Assembly (NCBI RefSeq): GCF_024380015.1
Contig: NZ_CP101509.1
Coordinates: forward strand, 620,001 to 684,000
DNA length: 64,000 nt
DNA from: Photobacterium atrarenae
Lineage (GTDB): Bacteria > Pseudomonadota > Gammaproteobacteria > Enterobacterales > Vibrionaceae
Reading direction: 5' to 3'
Under the pieces are notes generated by a model. That model made no database searches and was not told where the DNA came from. It saw only the letters and a program-made list of their open reading frames with translations. Below, piece by piece: positions 45,101 through 53,900 of the stretch. Position numbers and translations under genes: made by a program. How positions within the stretch are numbered: the first letter of the stretch is position 1; every line of letters starts with the position of its first letter.

Positions 45101-46171
45101 CACAACATCAGCCTGTGAGGAATTAGGATCAACTCCCCTGGCCACAATTCGTAGGGCTAATGCCGTTATCTGTTTCTTTTGAGTGGATACCGTTTTAAAA
45201 ACCGGTAAATAGTCGGAATCATCCTGACGTAATGCTATCGTTTGATCGTCATGCTGCACCTTGTCTTGCCCGGATTTGGGCTGTATCGCCCCGACGAGAT
45301 TACTAACCACCATCTTGTCCAGCTGACGGAACACATCTTGCGCTGTAACCACCCGATCGCTGACACGTTTTTGCAACACCCGCCGTAATAGCTCTCCCAG
45401 CGGATGAGATAATAATGCCTGAGGAATCGGGATGGGCACATCGCTCAGTTGTTGGTAATAGATTTCCGCAATCCCCGCTCCGCTCACTGCGGGCTCCCCC
45501 GTCAGGCACTCCAGGAAGACCAAGCCCCACATATACAGATCAGAGCTGAAGGTGACCAGCTCCCCTCGTAATTGTTCAGGAGTGCAGTAAGTCGGCGTGC
45601 CTAATGTTTCCTGGTTTAATGTGAGTGTTTGATAGTCATCTGTTCTTTGGCTGAATGTCTGCGTGCTAATGCCAAAATCGAGCAACTTCACATGGGACTT
45701 GGCACCAGTCTGGGAGAGAATGATGTTTGACGGTTTAATATCGCGGTGAATAATCCCGTATTGATGAGCATGAACCAGCGCATCGAGCACCTGCAACATC
45801 AATGTATGTGCGTGCTCGATATCCAGTGCACCATAAGACTTCAGATACTCGCTGAGCGAGATCCCTTCTACATATTCAAAAACGCTATAAACACTGTGTG
45901 TGGTTATGCTCCCTTTATCGAGCAAGCGGACGATATTCGGATGATTAAACTTACTGACAAATTGGCTCTCCCGTTCAAACCGGGCGATTTCTCGCTGCCT
46001 TTTCTTCTCATCCAACTTTGGGTCCAAGTGCAGAAACTTAATTGCGACACTTTGACCTGTTTTTTTATATTCCGCTTTATAGACAGAGCCAAAGCCACCC
46101 TCTCCGATTTTATGGCTAAGCTCATAGCCCATCGCTGACATTTCGTTCTTAATTTCGTTGGAATACAGCAT
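42152..46171 (-). CDS. Ser/Thr kinase / cyclase-like / AAA ATPase / TPR-like fusion (TOMM system kinase/cyclase type)
   Basis: A ~1339-aa multidomain protein matching, in length and order, the family called TOMM system kinase/cyclase fusion protein. Residues (from ATG 46171): Hanks kinase ~15-285 with GEGGFGSVYK, Lys45 in VAIKFL, HRDIKPSN (142-149), DFG (165-167), all catalytic. A cyclase-homology region ~330-490 (LTLLYFGYPVASDNDARFAA) lacks the usual first metal-binding Asp, so it is probably not a cyclase. ATPase ~520-800: Walker A GEAGIGKT (548-555), Walker B VVYIFEDIHWAD (668-679). The rest is helical, TPR-like, as in AfsR/MalT-type STAND proteins. Start is uncertain (GTG 46192, ATG 46171, 46141 or 46132); none has a strong ribosome site. 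First gene of the YcaO operon. Confidence 0.9.
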   Translation of the reverse strand: MLYSNEIKNEMSAMGYELSHKIGEGGFGSVYKAEYKKTGQSVAIKFLHLDPKLDEKKRQREIARFERESQFVSKFNHPNIVRLLDKGSITTHSVYSVFEYVEGISLSEYLKSYGALDIEHAHTLMLQVLDALVHAHQYGIIHRDIKPSNIILSQTGAKSHVKLLDFGISTQTFSQRTDDYQTLTLNQETLGTPTYCTPEQLRGELVTFSSDLYMWGLVFLECLTGEPAVSGAGIAEIYYQQLSDVPIPIPQALLSHPLGELLRRVLQKRVSDRVVTAQDVFRQLDKMVVSNLVGAIQPKSGQDKVQHDDQTIALRQDDSDYLPVFKTVSTQKKQITALALRIVARGVDPNSSQADVVETVFNATRNQCVDIARRYGAFHVGNLSDLTLLYFGYPVASDNDARFAARTALEIISLANKQQSHLQHHYGCRFRFHLAIHSDLYWVRNNQVPDGFANHIVSDLSRLARDRSILCSGDSEILLKPFYQLEKSPLVSSENEGCFELKSERVLEAFGFLRGVRNQQHLIGRAHELKQLRAFIDDSTKNVIHIYGEAGIGKTRFIQEFRQLELKRAQLIFQCLPEYQSNALYPVLTLIKHVLLKSAVAPARQLSELMSKGSFIGPANEIKTILLAWLNIECSEKEALSSLDPAIQKSLLFEGLLYLLSQTCPQEVVYIFEDIHWADSITLEFIGFLNAQNITCGSKVITTSRQSLPDILKNNLFSSIVLQQLPLSETSEFIVALFDGVSVSHDVMNVLLSRTDGIPLFIEELVFMLKRHQITHVDQGQVRFVDQERINTIPLTLRESIQNKVDGLNYAKDTLQLAATIGREFDYHLLIEASPLSDLQIQHDLEEMIESQIIIQQRKVDGDSYLFKHALVWEISYDSIHWKTREELHELVAETLMSITPQPDRFASHQIAQHFQNAGQAFKASWWYESAASKASAIYAVDDAIQLYQDALTLCGEYEADPERNELYQRILEGYTANLIRNGQHINAREPLAKLIAMLHQTRDYQMLAETQLALGKTFEVVHHHEQALEYYSAAQQSLSLCEHASIPTPSPWWKTWLELKSAELYVHYWLSNPENMQHILSEVEPVALEIADHRQLAKYYDNVLHLYLRDKRYILGETELDVAKKALYASEQCGDQLIHANALFVLGFCYCHIQESQSAQEYLMAALALAETYQDRVLQTRCCTYLTVAYRLIGNVKRTREFASRSLQLAEETTMDDYVAAALANLSWSSYSENNFQQSIDELDQCLEKWGGLISRYPFPFLWLSHLHAIALCQVDEMFAHKYLHQVPNLAKNLLDESQAKLTPEIDKCLIRLSETEEDCQKIGISDLIDIARTQRFI

Positions 46172-46925
46172 TCTTTTAGGTGCTAATTGCACTAAGTGAC
46201 TCGTTTTATTGATTCAATAGTGCACGCTCATGATCCTGATGCTCTGCTTGTTGGAGCGAACATCCCCCTTTTCTTGTCGGAGTACAGGTCGGTTTATGTT
46301 CGATCTCATCCTGTTAATATTTCACTCAATGCACCTATACCCAACGCAATCATATGCATAATGTGTTTATGATAGCAATTGCCCATATCTAATATTGTTA
46401 CCGGGCACAGATTCTTTGGGTACGTCGTGACAAGCAACGTCTCCAGGACATGTCTTCATTTGGTCTACTGCGAATCCCTCCCGTAACCTATGCCATCATC
46501 GCCACATTACAACCTTGACCATCCATCAACAGGAAGCTTTATCCTGCCAGAGAAACAAGTTAGAAATTATCATGGGATCTTGCAATCAAGCGCCTGAAAA
46601 CGGCAGCAAACAAGTATGTCTATTAGTTTAAGATAACTGCCAGCACGAAAAGCCTCGTCTTGCTCCGTGTACCCGAGGTCACAGCGAAGCCCAAATGACG
46701 GCTGACCTAAATAGAAAATTGCAGCAATGCATAGTCGCTGTTTACAGAAGGTACTGCTGGCTGATTATAAAGGAGGGGGCGAGTAGGAAATGAATGCTTA
46801 TACGCTCAACCTGGGTAAGCTGCATTGTGTAATAGCTTGTCCTGATCCCAGACAATTCTTGGACGTTTAAGCAATATGCTATTCCTGTCATGCCAACAAG
46901 AGATAATAATTACGCCGTGGATACA
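46172..46925. other. Intergenic region upstream of the kinase operon
   Basis: About 750 bp without a recognised gene; it should contain the operon promoter. Two tiny frames were noted: plus 46790-46870 (26 aa, MNAYTLNLGKLHCVIACPDP..., AGGAGG at 46771 but 13 bases from the ATG) and minus 46367-46459 (30 aa, starting MKTCPGDVACHDV, no good ribosome site). Each has two Cys. Neither is convincing as a gene. Confidence 0.4.
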
Positions 46926-46965
46926 TAAAAATAAGATGAGCAATCCATTCCATGAATTGCTCATC
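46926..46965 (-). terminator. Rho-independent terminator of the NhaC gene
   Basis: A 10-bp perfect stem GATGAGCAAT (46935-46944) / ATTGCTCATC (46956-46965), loop 11 nt, followed on the minus strand by TTATTTTTA. It lies about 50 bp past the NhaC stop. Confidence 0.85.
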
Positions 46966-47015
46966 AATTTTATGACCTAAAGAAAACTATTATTTATCTG
47001 GTGTAGCTATCAGTG

Positions 47016-48470
47016 TCAGATATTAGTTTGTTGCCTTTGCGGATCAACACCATCGTGTTCTTCAATGTGACTATGCGTTTCGTCATTGGTATTTTGCAGC
47101 TTAACGATGGAAAAACCGGTCAACGCAAAGATGATGGAGATCATGGGAACCACAAAGTTGAGTATTGCATAGGGAGCGTACTCAACGGCACCAACCCCAA
47201 GAGTTGCCAGAATAAAGACGCCGCAGGTATTCCAAGGAATAAAGACGGAAGTCAGGGTCCCGCCATCTTCCAGTGCCCGGGACAGATTCTTAGAGTGCAG
47301 TCCCTTTTCCTGATAAGTACTGGCAAACATTCTGGCGGGCACGACGACAGAGATATACTGCTCCGAACAGCTTGCGTTGGTCAGGAAGCAGGAAGAAATG
47401 GTGGTCGGGATCAGGCTTTTTGCCGACTTGGACGAGCTGATTATTTTTTCAACGATAGATTTCAGCATACCGGTGTTTTCCAGTATCCCTCCCAGAGTCA
47501 TAGCGACAATAGTCATGGAGACCGTATACATCATGGACTCCAAGCCGCCCCGATTGAACAGACCGTCGACCATGTCGTTACCGGTGTCAATGCTGAAGCC
47601 GGTTTGCAGTGCTTTCACCGCTTCCGCCACAGAGCCACCCTGAATGAAAATCTGGCTCAGAAAACCCAGCAAAATACCCGCGAATAAGGCCGGCAGAGCT
47701 GGTACCTTCCGGGTGACCAGAAAAATCACGAAGACTGGGATCAACAATAGCCAGGGAGAAATGACAAAGTTGTCCCGCAATATGGCCATAGTCGTGCTGA
47801 TTTGTTCAAACTCGGCGTCGCCGGCAGAGAAGCTCTGACCCAGGTACCAGTATACGGTTAAGGCGATCAGCAGTCCGGGTACGGTGGTGTAGAGCATATG
47901 TTTAATATGCTCAAAAAGATCGGTACCGGTTAGTCCCGCGGCCAGGTTGGTGGTATCGGACAGGGGAGACATCTTGTCCCCAAAATAGGCACCGGATATC
48001 ACGGCACCGGCAACCATGGGGGCGGGGATACCCATGCTGATACCAATACCCATGCCAGCCACACCGATGGTGCCCATGGTGGACCACGAACTACCGATGG
48101 CAATAGACACTACGGCACAGATCAGAGTAATGGAAACAAGAAACAGAGATGGAGAAAGTATTTGCAACCCGTAGTAAATCATGCTGGCGACAACGCCACC
48201 ACCAATCCAAGCGCCAATGGCAATACCAACCAGCAGGATAATTACGACGGCGGGGAGAGCCAGTTTGATGCCACTATAGATACTATCTTCTATGTGCTGC
48301 CACTTATAGCCATGAATCCAGGCGACCAGCGCTGCGGTCATGGTGCCAAATACAAGAGGTATATGTGGGCTACCTTCAAATATGACAATGGTTACCAGCA
48401 TGGCACCGACCATCAGGATGATCGGCAGAATTGCCATGGTGAAGGGTATTTTTGGAGTATCGTTGTTCAT
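47016..48470 (-). CDS. NhaC-family Na+/H+ antiporter-like transporter
   Basis: A 484-aa inner-membrane protein with about 11-12 hydrophobic segments. Seen: LPAVVIILLVGIAIGAWIGG, IGSSWSTMGTIGVAGMGIGI, and the family signature SGAYFGDKMSPLSDTTNLAA. NhaC proteins exchange Na+ for H+; some relatives, such as MleN, move organic anions. It is downstream of the ornithine cyclodeaminase gene on the same strand with a 324-bp gap, and both probably answer to the Lrp-type regulator. That context hints at amino-acid transport rather than pH homeostasis. GAGGG precedes the ATG. Confidence 0.88.
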   Translation of the reverse strand: MNNDTPKIPFTMAILPIILMVGAMLVTIVIFEGSPHIPLVFGTMTAALVAWIHGYKWQHIEDSIYSGIKLALPAVVIILLVGIAIGAWIGGGVVASMIYYGLQILSPSLFLVSITLICAVVSIAIGSSWSTMGTIGVAGMGIGISMGIPAPMVAGAVISGAYFGDKMSPLSDTTNLAAGLTGTDLFEHIKHMLYTTVPGLLIALTVYWYLGQSFSAGDAEFEQISTTMAILRDNFVISPWLLLIPVFVIFLVTRKVPALPALFAGILLGFLSQIFIQGGSVAEAVKALQTGFSIDTGNDMVDGLFNRGGLESMMYTVSMTIVAMTLGGILENTGMLKSIVEKIISSSKSAKSLIPTTISSCFLTNASCSEQYISVVVPARMFASTYQEKGLHSKNLSRALEDGGTLTSVFIPWNTCGVFILATLGVGAVEYAPYAILNFVVPMISIIFALTGFSIVKLQNTNDETHSHIEEHDGVDPQRQQTNI

Positions 48471-48794
48471 AATCCCTCTTACTCTTAATTATTGAGTATA
48501 AATTTCACAAACAATTGAATCAAATTGTTAAAATAGTTAAATCCATGTGAACAAACAGGATTATTACACAACATTTAGAAGCTGTCTTGTTTTCGTTAAA
48601 AAAACAGCACCGATATTATTTTCTTGAGATATGCGTTCTTAAGATTTTATAAATTTATCTGATGAGATCGTTAATTAATAATAAAGTTAAATGGACCCAA
48701 GGAATAATCCCAGGGCCCACTTGTACTTAATATCTAATAGTGAGGTCAAAGCTGACTTAAGTTTTCGTGACCAGCTTAAAATGCTTTATTTTTC
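48471..48794. other. Gap between ornithine cyclodeaminase and NhaC genes
   Basis: 324 bp, AT-rich. Only a weak 6-bp AAGCTG/CAGCTT inverted repeat near 48750-48780 was seen, just past the cyclodeaminase stop. A separate promoter for the transporter is possible; no ORF or RNA recognised. Confidence 0.4.
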
Positions 48795-49841
48795 TTAGAT
48801 AGCCTGCATTAATTCAGCGTTCTCATCCTGATATAACAATGCATAAAGATCTTTTGAGTTATCTGGTTGCGGAACCAAATCGATTAACTCACCCAAATTG
48901 TTTTGTTGAGAAATATCAAGTAGCAAACGCAGCGCTGAGTAATCTTCTAATGCAAAACCGACCGAATCAAAGATTGTAATTTCCTCATCGGACGTTCTTC
49001 CTGGCTTAGTACCACTCAGTACTTCCCAAAACTCGGTCACCTGATACTCAGCCGGCAGTTGCTGAATATCACCCTCAATACGGCTTTGAGGCTCAAACTC
49101 AACAAAAATTCTGCCTTGTGTCAGAACATCCATGTGAAGCTCGGTTTTTCCGGGGCAGTCTCCCCCCACAGCGTTGATATGCACCCCGGGTGCCACCATG
49201 TCCGGGGTCAAAATGGTCGCTAAACGTTTGTCTGCGGTAACAGTCGTGATGATATCAACATTCTTGACCGCTTCTTTCGCCGAATCACAGATGGTGATGG
49301 TCAGACCTTCCACTTTACGAAGGTTACGCTTGAGTTTTTCACTTGCCAGCGGATCAACGTCAAAGCAGCGTATTTCTTCGATCCCCAGCAGTTTATGGAA
49401 AGCCAACGCCTGAAACTCGCTTTGGGAGCCATTGCCAATCAGGGCCATGGTACGGGAGTTTTTTCTGGCCAGTTTTTTTGCGACCATCACCGAGGTGGCG
49501 GCTGTGCGCAGGGCCGTGGTCAGCGTCAGCTCGGAAAGCAGAACCGGATAACCGGTATCGACATCAGCCAGCACACCAAATGCCATGACCGTCAGCATAC
49601 CTTTCTCGGTGTTGGCTGGATGACCATTCACATATTTGAAAGAATATTGCTGAGCATCTGCAACTGGCATCAGCTCAATTACGCCGATGTCGCTGTGAGC
49701 TGCCAATCTGGCGGATTTGTCAAAATCTTTCCAGCGAAGGAAGTCCTGCTCGATAAACGTCACTAGTTTTTCCATGAACTTATCGGCACCTACAGAACCT
49801 ACATGCCGGCTAAGGCAATCAACATCAATAAATCGAGTCAT
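48795..49841 (-). CDS. Ornithine cyclodeaminase
   Basis: A 348-aa enzyme of the ornithine cyclodeaminase/mu-crystallin family, converting ornithine to proline plus ammonia with bound NAD. Seen: FKYVNGHPANTEKGMLTVMA (catalytic/substrate Lys-Tyr region), the dinucleotide-binding ALIGNGSQSEFQALAF, and INAVGGDCPGKTELHMDVL, whose Asp matches the catalytic Asp of true ornithine cyclodeaminase. This argues against the alanine- or ketimine-reductase branches. GAGGAAAGG precedes the ATG. Divergent from the Lrp-family gene, with a palindromic operator candidate between. Confidence 0.9.
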   Translation of the reverse strand: MTRFIDVDCLSRHVGSVGADKFMEKLVTFIEQDFLRWKDFDKSARLAAHSDIGVIELMPVADAQQYSFKYVNGHPANTEKGMLTVMAFGVLADVDTGYPVLLSELTLTTALRTAATSVMVAKKLARKNSRTMALIGNGSQSEFQALAFHKLLGIEEIRCFDVDPLASEKLKRNLRKVEGLTITICDSAKEAVKNVDIITTVTADKRLATILTPDMVAPGVHINAVGGDCPGKTELHMDVLTQGRIFVEFEPQSRIEGDIQQLPAEYQVTEFWEVLSGTKPGRTSDEEITIFDSVGFALEDYSALRLLLDISQQNNLGELIDLVPQPDNSKDLYALLYQDENAELMQAI

Positions 49842-49925
49842 CCTTTCCTCACAACAAGTACGTTTTTGATGACGTCATTATCGTGGGTGACAATGCTAAA
49901 TAATAGATACAAAATGTAGCCAGAT

Positions 49926-49951
49926 TGATAATTCATTTATCATTATGATAA
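49926..49951. promoter_or_regulatory. Candidate Lrp-family operator
   Basis: A perfect 7-1-7 palindrome TTATCATTATGATAA (49937-49951) plus a further TGATAA half-site at 49926-49931 in the 155-bp region between the divergent cyclodeaminase and Lrp-type genes. Lrp/AsnC regulators bind such AT-rich inverted repeats and commonly control a divergent neighbour and themselves. Confidence 0.45.
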
Positions 49952-49996
49952 CCTTTTATACCAGTTTGATATATTCAGGAAGAAAAAGGAAGATAC

Positions 49997-50449
49997 ATGG
50001 ATTCTATCGACCACATAGACCGCCAGCTGATAGGTCACCTGAGAATGAATGCTCGCCAGCCCGTGGCCTGGTTAGCAAAGGCCGTTGGCGTTTCCCGTGC
50101 CACCATTCAGAACCGTATGAGTCGGCTGGAGAAGCGGGGAATCATCAATGGCTATACCGCGCTGGTTTCAAGTGGTGCCAATGAACAACTCGCGATGGTC
50201 AGGGCGTTAATGAGCATTGATCTGGAAGGGGATGCGTCCAGAAAGGTACGAACAGAGCTGATGAGTGAGCCCTGCGTGTGCGCCATTCACTCAACGAACG
50301 GGCGTTGGGATATGGTATTGGAGTTGCAAGCACGCTCGCTGGAAGAATTTGACGGTGTGCTGGGCCGGATCAGAGAGATTAACGGTATTTCTACCTCGGA
50401 AACCAGCATATTGCTGTCGTCTCACCGCATCGGCAATCAGCACATATGA
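49997..50449 (+). CDS. Lrp/AsnC-family transcriptional regulator
   Basis: A 150-aa regulator. N-terminal HTH (IDRQLIGHLRMNARQPVAWL; AVGVSRATIQNRMSRLEKRG) and C-terminal RAM ligand-binding domain (VRALMSIDLEG; HSTNGRWDMVLELQARSLEE). Length is normal for the family. AAGGAAG lies before the ATG. Its divergent neighbour is ornithine cyclodeaminase, so ornithine, arginine or proline is a plausible effector (inference). Confidence 0.92.
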   Translation: MDSIDHIDRQLIGHLRMNARQPVAWLAKAVGVSRATIQNRMSRLEKRGIINGYTALVSSGANEQLAMVRALMSIDLEGDASRKVRTELMSEPCVCAIHSTNGRWDMVLELQARSLEEFDGVLGRIREINGISTSETSILLSSHRIGNQHI

Positions 50450-50650
50450 TATGTGACACACTTGCTCTCTCGGTCAATCCGCAGCGACTAAGTGCGTCAT
50501 CACTGCTCTATCCTCGGTGTCCATTCCAACACCGGCAAGACGAATTCGTCCCCGGCTGGCAACGTTGTCTCGCTTCGCTCGGCTGAAGACTCGCCGTCCG
50601 CCCCGCTAGGGTTCTTCACCCTATCTCTTTCTTTGCCAATTCACCAAAAA

Positions 50651-50680
50651 CGAAAAACCCCAGCACTGTGGCTGGGGTTT
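50651..50680 (-). terminator. Terminator of tRNA-Ser
   Basis: AAACCCCAGC (50655-50664) pairs with GCTGGGGTTT (50671-50680) around a 6-nt loop. On the minus strand it is followed by TTCGTTTTTGG. It starts just after the encoded CCA of the tRNA. Confidence 0.85.
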
Positions 50681-50686
50681 CGAACA

Positions 50687-50777
50687 TGGCGGAGAGATAG
50701 GGATTTGAACCCTAGATACGCTACAAACGTATGCCGGTTTTCAAGACCGGTGCTTTCAACCACTCAGCCATCTCTCC
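50687..50777 (-). tRNA. tRNA-Ser (anticodon TGA)
   Basis: Read on the minus strand: acceptor GGAGAGA (50777 downwards) pairs with TCTCTCC, the discriminator is G and CCA is encoded (50689-50687). The anticodon loop is CTTGAAA within ACCGGTCTTGAAAACCGGCA-type stem, giving TGA. A long variable arm (ACGTTTGTAGCGT) marks a class II tRNA, and GGGTTCAAATCCC is the T-arm. Length 91 nt including CCA. Confidence 0.96.
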
Positions 50778-50901
50778 GTAAGTGGCGTGCATCATACGGT
50801 GGTGGCTGAGGGTTGTAAAGCCGTTCTCACAACATTTTTGTTCAAACGCCTAAAGCATCATCAACCCTTACCTCTCTCGCTCAGATTGCATCCAACCACG
50901 G

Positions 50902-53900
50902 CTATTCTGAGTCCTCCCCGGTACCGAAGTGATAGGTGAGCTTCAGGGCCAGGGTATCCACGTCATTCGGCTCAATAAAATACCGGGTCGCATTAAGCCC
51001 AAGTGTCCACTGCTCAGTCAGGGCATAACCGATTTCAGCACCGGCATAGAGATCGAACCCGTCACTGTCAGACTTGATCGTCTCGCCCTGGTAGCGGCTC
51101 TCGAAGTCAACATCCCAATACAAGCCGCCCAGGCTCACTTCGGCCCGCCATGCTTCCTGTTGCCAGAAAGCATAACCAACGTCCATTCCAAACCCGTCCG
51201 CCAGGACCGGTGTCACCTCTGCAACTTGCTGGTGATAGGCCTGCGGCGTTGCAGACATCGCATCAATCGTCGCACTGCCTTCGCCCATATCGACGTATCG
51301 CGCCGTCAACATCCACTGCTCATTGAACGCATAGCCCGCACCAACAGACCAGTAGAAGTCCGTATCCTCGGTCTCAATGACATGTTCTGCTTTCACCGCA
51401 TCACGTTTGTGCGCGTTGCTAAAGCCAAGATCCGTCTCCATAAACCACGCGGCCTGACTGTTGAAGCTCAGCAGCGCCAGCAAGGCAAGCCATCCGCGTT
51501 TGCCGACCCGGCGGGCAAAGCCCAGCAAGGTCAGCAGCGCCAGCGTCAACCCGCCCGTGTGGCCACCGGCCTCATTCTCGACCACCACACTTTGAGTCAG
51601 ACTGGTTTTCACCGTGACCACCCCGGTATCCTCCAGCCCGTTCGTATCACGAATGACGTAGGTGATCTTGTCCTCTCCTTCAAAACCGACTTTCGGGGTG
51701 TAAGACAAAGTCTGGTCGCTGTTAATCGTCACCGTGCCGCTCTGCGCAACCGCCGAAACCACGGTGAGCACATCACCATCCGGATCACTGTCGTTACTCA
51801 GTGGCCGGATGACCAGCGGCGTCCGATCATCCGTTGCCACAACATCATCCACCGCAACCGGTGTCTGGCTGTTGACAACTTTCACGGTCACGTCGGCAAA
51901 GTCGGTTCCGCCGTTGTTATCAGAGATGCTGTAGCTGATGGTCGCGACGCCATAGAACTGATCTTTGGCGGTATAGCTAAGCCAGTTATTGACCACATCT
52001 ACGGAACCGAAATCAGCGGTGGCATTGGTGACCGTCAACGGATGACCATCGGCATCACTGTCATTGGCCAGCACATCAATCATGATATGGCCGTTGCGGC
52101 TGACAGACACCGCATCGCCCTGTGCTTTCGGCATCGTGTTCGTCGTTGCTTTCACCGCAACACCGCCCGGATCGACCACGCTGCCATTGGCGACACCATC
52201 GTCATCATTCGGACCACCATCCTGAATGGTCAGCTGCACACACCAGTGACCCTCGGTCAGCCCTGGTGTCCAGCTGTTGTCTCCCGGAGGTGGACAGTAC
52301 CCGGCTTCACCTTGCGCAGAGGCCAATGCATTGTTGTCATCCTGAACAAAGTCGACCCAGCCCAGGCCTTCCTTGTATTTACGGTACACGGCATCAGCCG
52401 GGATCGGACGCCGCTGCGGGAAGACCACGCGATAACTTTGTCCGGCCTGCGGCAAGCCTGAGGCAACGAAGTCAAAGATCCCGCCAATGTTATCCGCGGC
52501 TTCATCCTCACCCAGTTGGGTCGTCACTTCATCCTCCAGCAGCTGTGTCCCGCCGGTTTCATTGCCCGCCAGTGTTACCCCTTTGCGCAGACAAACACCC
52601 GGATCCCCTTCAACCAGATAGCTCGACGAATCCGCTACTGTTTCCTGGATCACGTTACAGTCACTAATAGCATCCTGATAATCCGGGATCCCGTCGTTGT
52701 CACTATCGGTATGGCCTTCCTGGTTATCCGGGATCAGGTCACCATCACTATCTTCATCGCCCAGGACGGCCAGGGCTTCCACGACCTCAAGATAGACATC
52801 CTCTTTCACCGACAGCGGCGCCTGACCGTTATCCGTCACCGTGAGCTGCAGGTGATAGATCGCCGAGCCCAGCTCAGCTGGCGAGAAGCTCAGTATCGAT
52901 TCATGCTCCTGGCCGGCAATAGCTGTCTTCAACAGGTCATTACCAGCAACCCATACAAAGGTATGGCTGTCCCCGGCATTCGGGTCGGTCACCTTGGCAG
53001 TCACCGTCACCACTTGGTCGCTGTTTTCGACCTTGCTGCGCTTTTCGTCACCCTGTGTCACCTGCACCGTGACTTTCGGGGCTACATTCTGCTCATGAAT
53101 CGTCAGCATGTACTGGGATTTGCTGCCCAGGTTCAGGTCGCTATCCAGCGTAATGGTAAGGGTTTCAGTCCCTTCTGGGATTGCATCAGCGTTCACTTTG
53201 AAGGTAATTTCCCCGACGGCGCCAGAATTGATCACCACTTCGCCATCAACCAAATCATGATCATCGCCATCACTGGTGCCGGACACCGTATATGGGATCG
53301 TGACCGGATACGACGGTGCCGGGCCATTAAGGTGGACCTTCACCGTATGGGACGTGTCTTCCGTGGTCTCCCCATCTTTATCGATGCTCACCAGCGGATG
53401 GACAATCACCGTCTGACTTACTTCAGCAGTGTTACCCTGTGAGTCCTCGGTCTGCCAGTACACGGTATTGACGCCCGGGCGGAAGAAGGTCCGGTTATCA
53501 ACCAGAGAAACCGGCAACGGCTTCCCGGTACTGTCCTGCGCAACAGCCGTTCCCAGATCTACTTTCGTTGACAGCGCCGTTGCATTCACTTCTACATCGG
53601 CTGGTGCCGTGATGGTCGGCGCATCCAGCTTACCGCTCTCAATGGTGACTTGCGCTTTGGCAGTAGCTTTACCACCATGACCATCAACAATGCCGTATTG
53701 CACGGTTACCGTACCGATTTGCGTGGTTGTAAACAGGATTTTGCCATCTTGCATACTGGCCTGCCCAGCCGTTGGTCTGACCCAATCAAGCTGCAATGTA
53801 TCCTCGTCAACATCGCTGTCGTTACTCAGCACGTCCAGGGTGTAAGTCGTTTGACCATTCGCGGTCAAAGCGAACCGATCATCCACCGCAACCGGCGCGT

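Noticed and set aside
50450..50686. Possible attachment site or degenerate tRNA beside tRNA-Ser
   Set aside because: No direct repeat of the tRNA 3' end was found within the window, and no integrase gene is near.
50929..52461. 510-codon plus-strand frame opposite the adhesin C-terminus
   Set aside because: Basic, His/Arg-rich translation with no domain; the minus strand has clear domains over the same bases.
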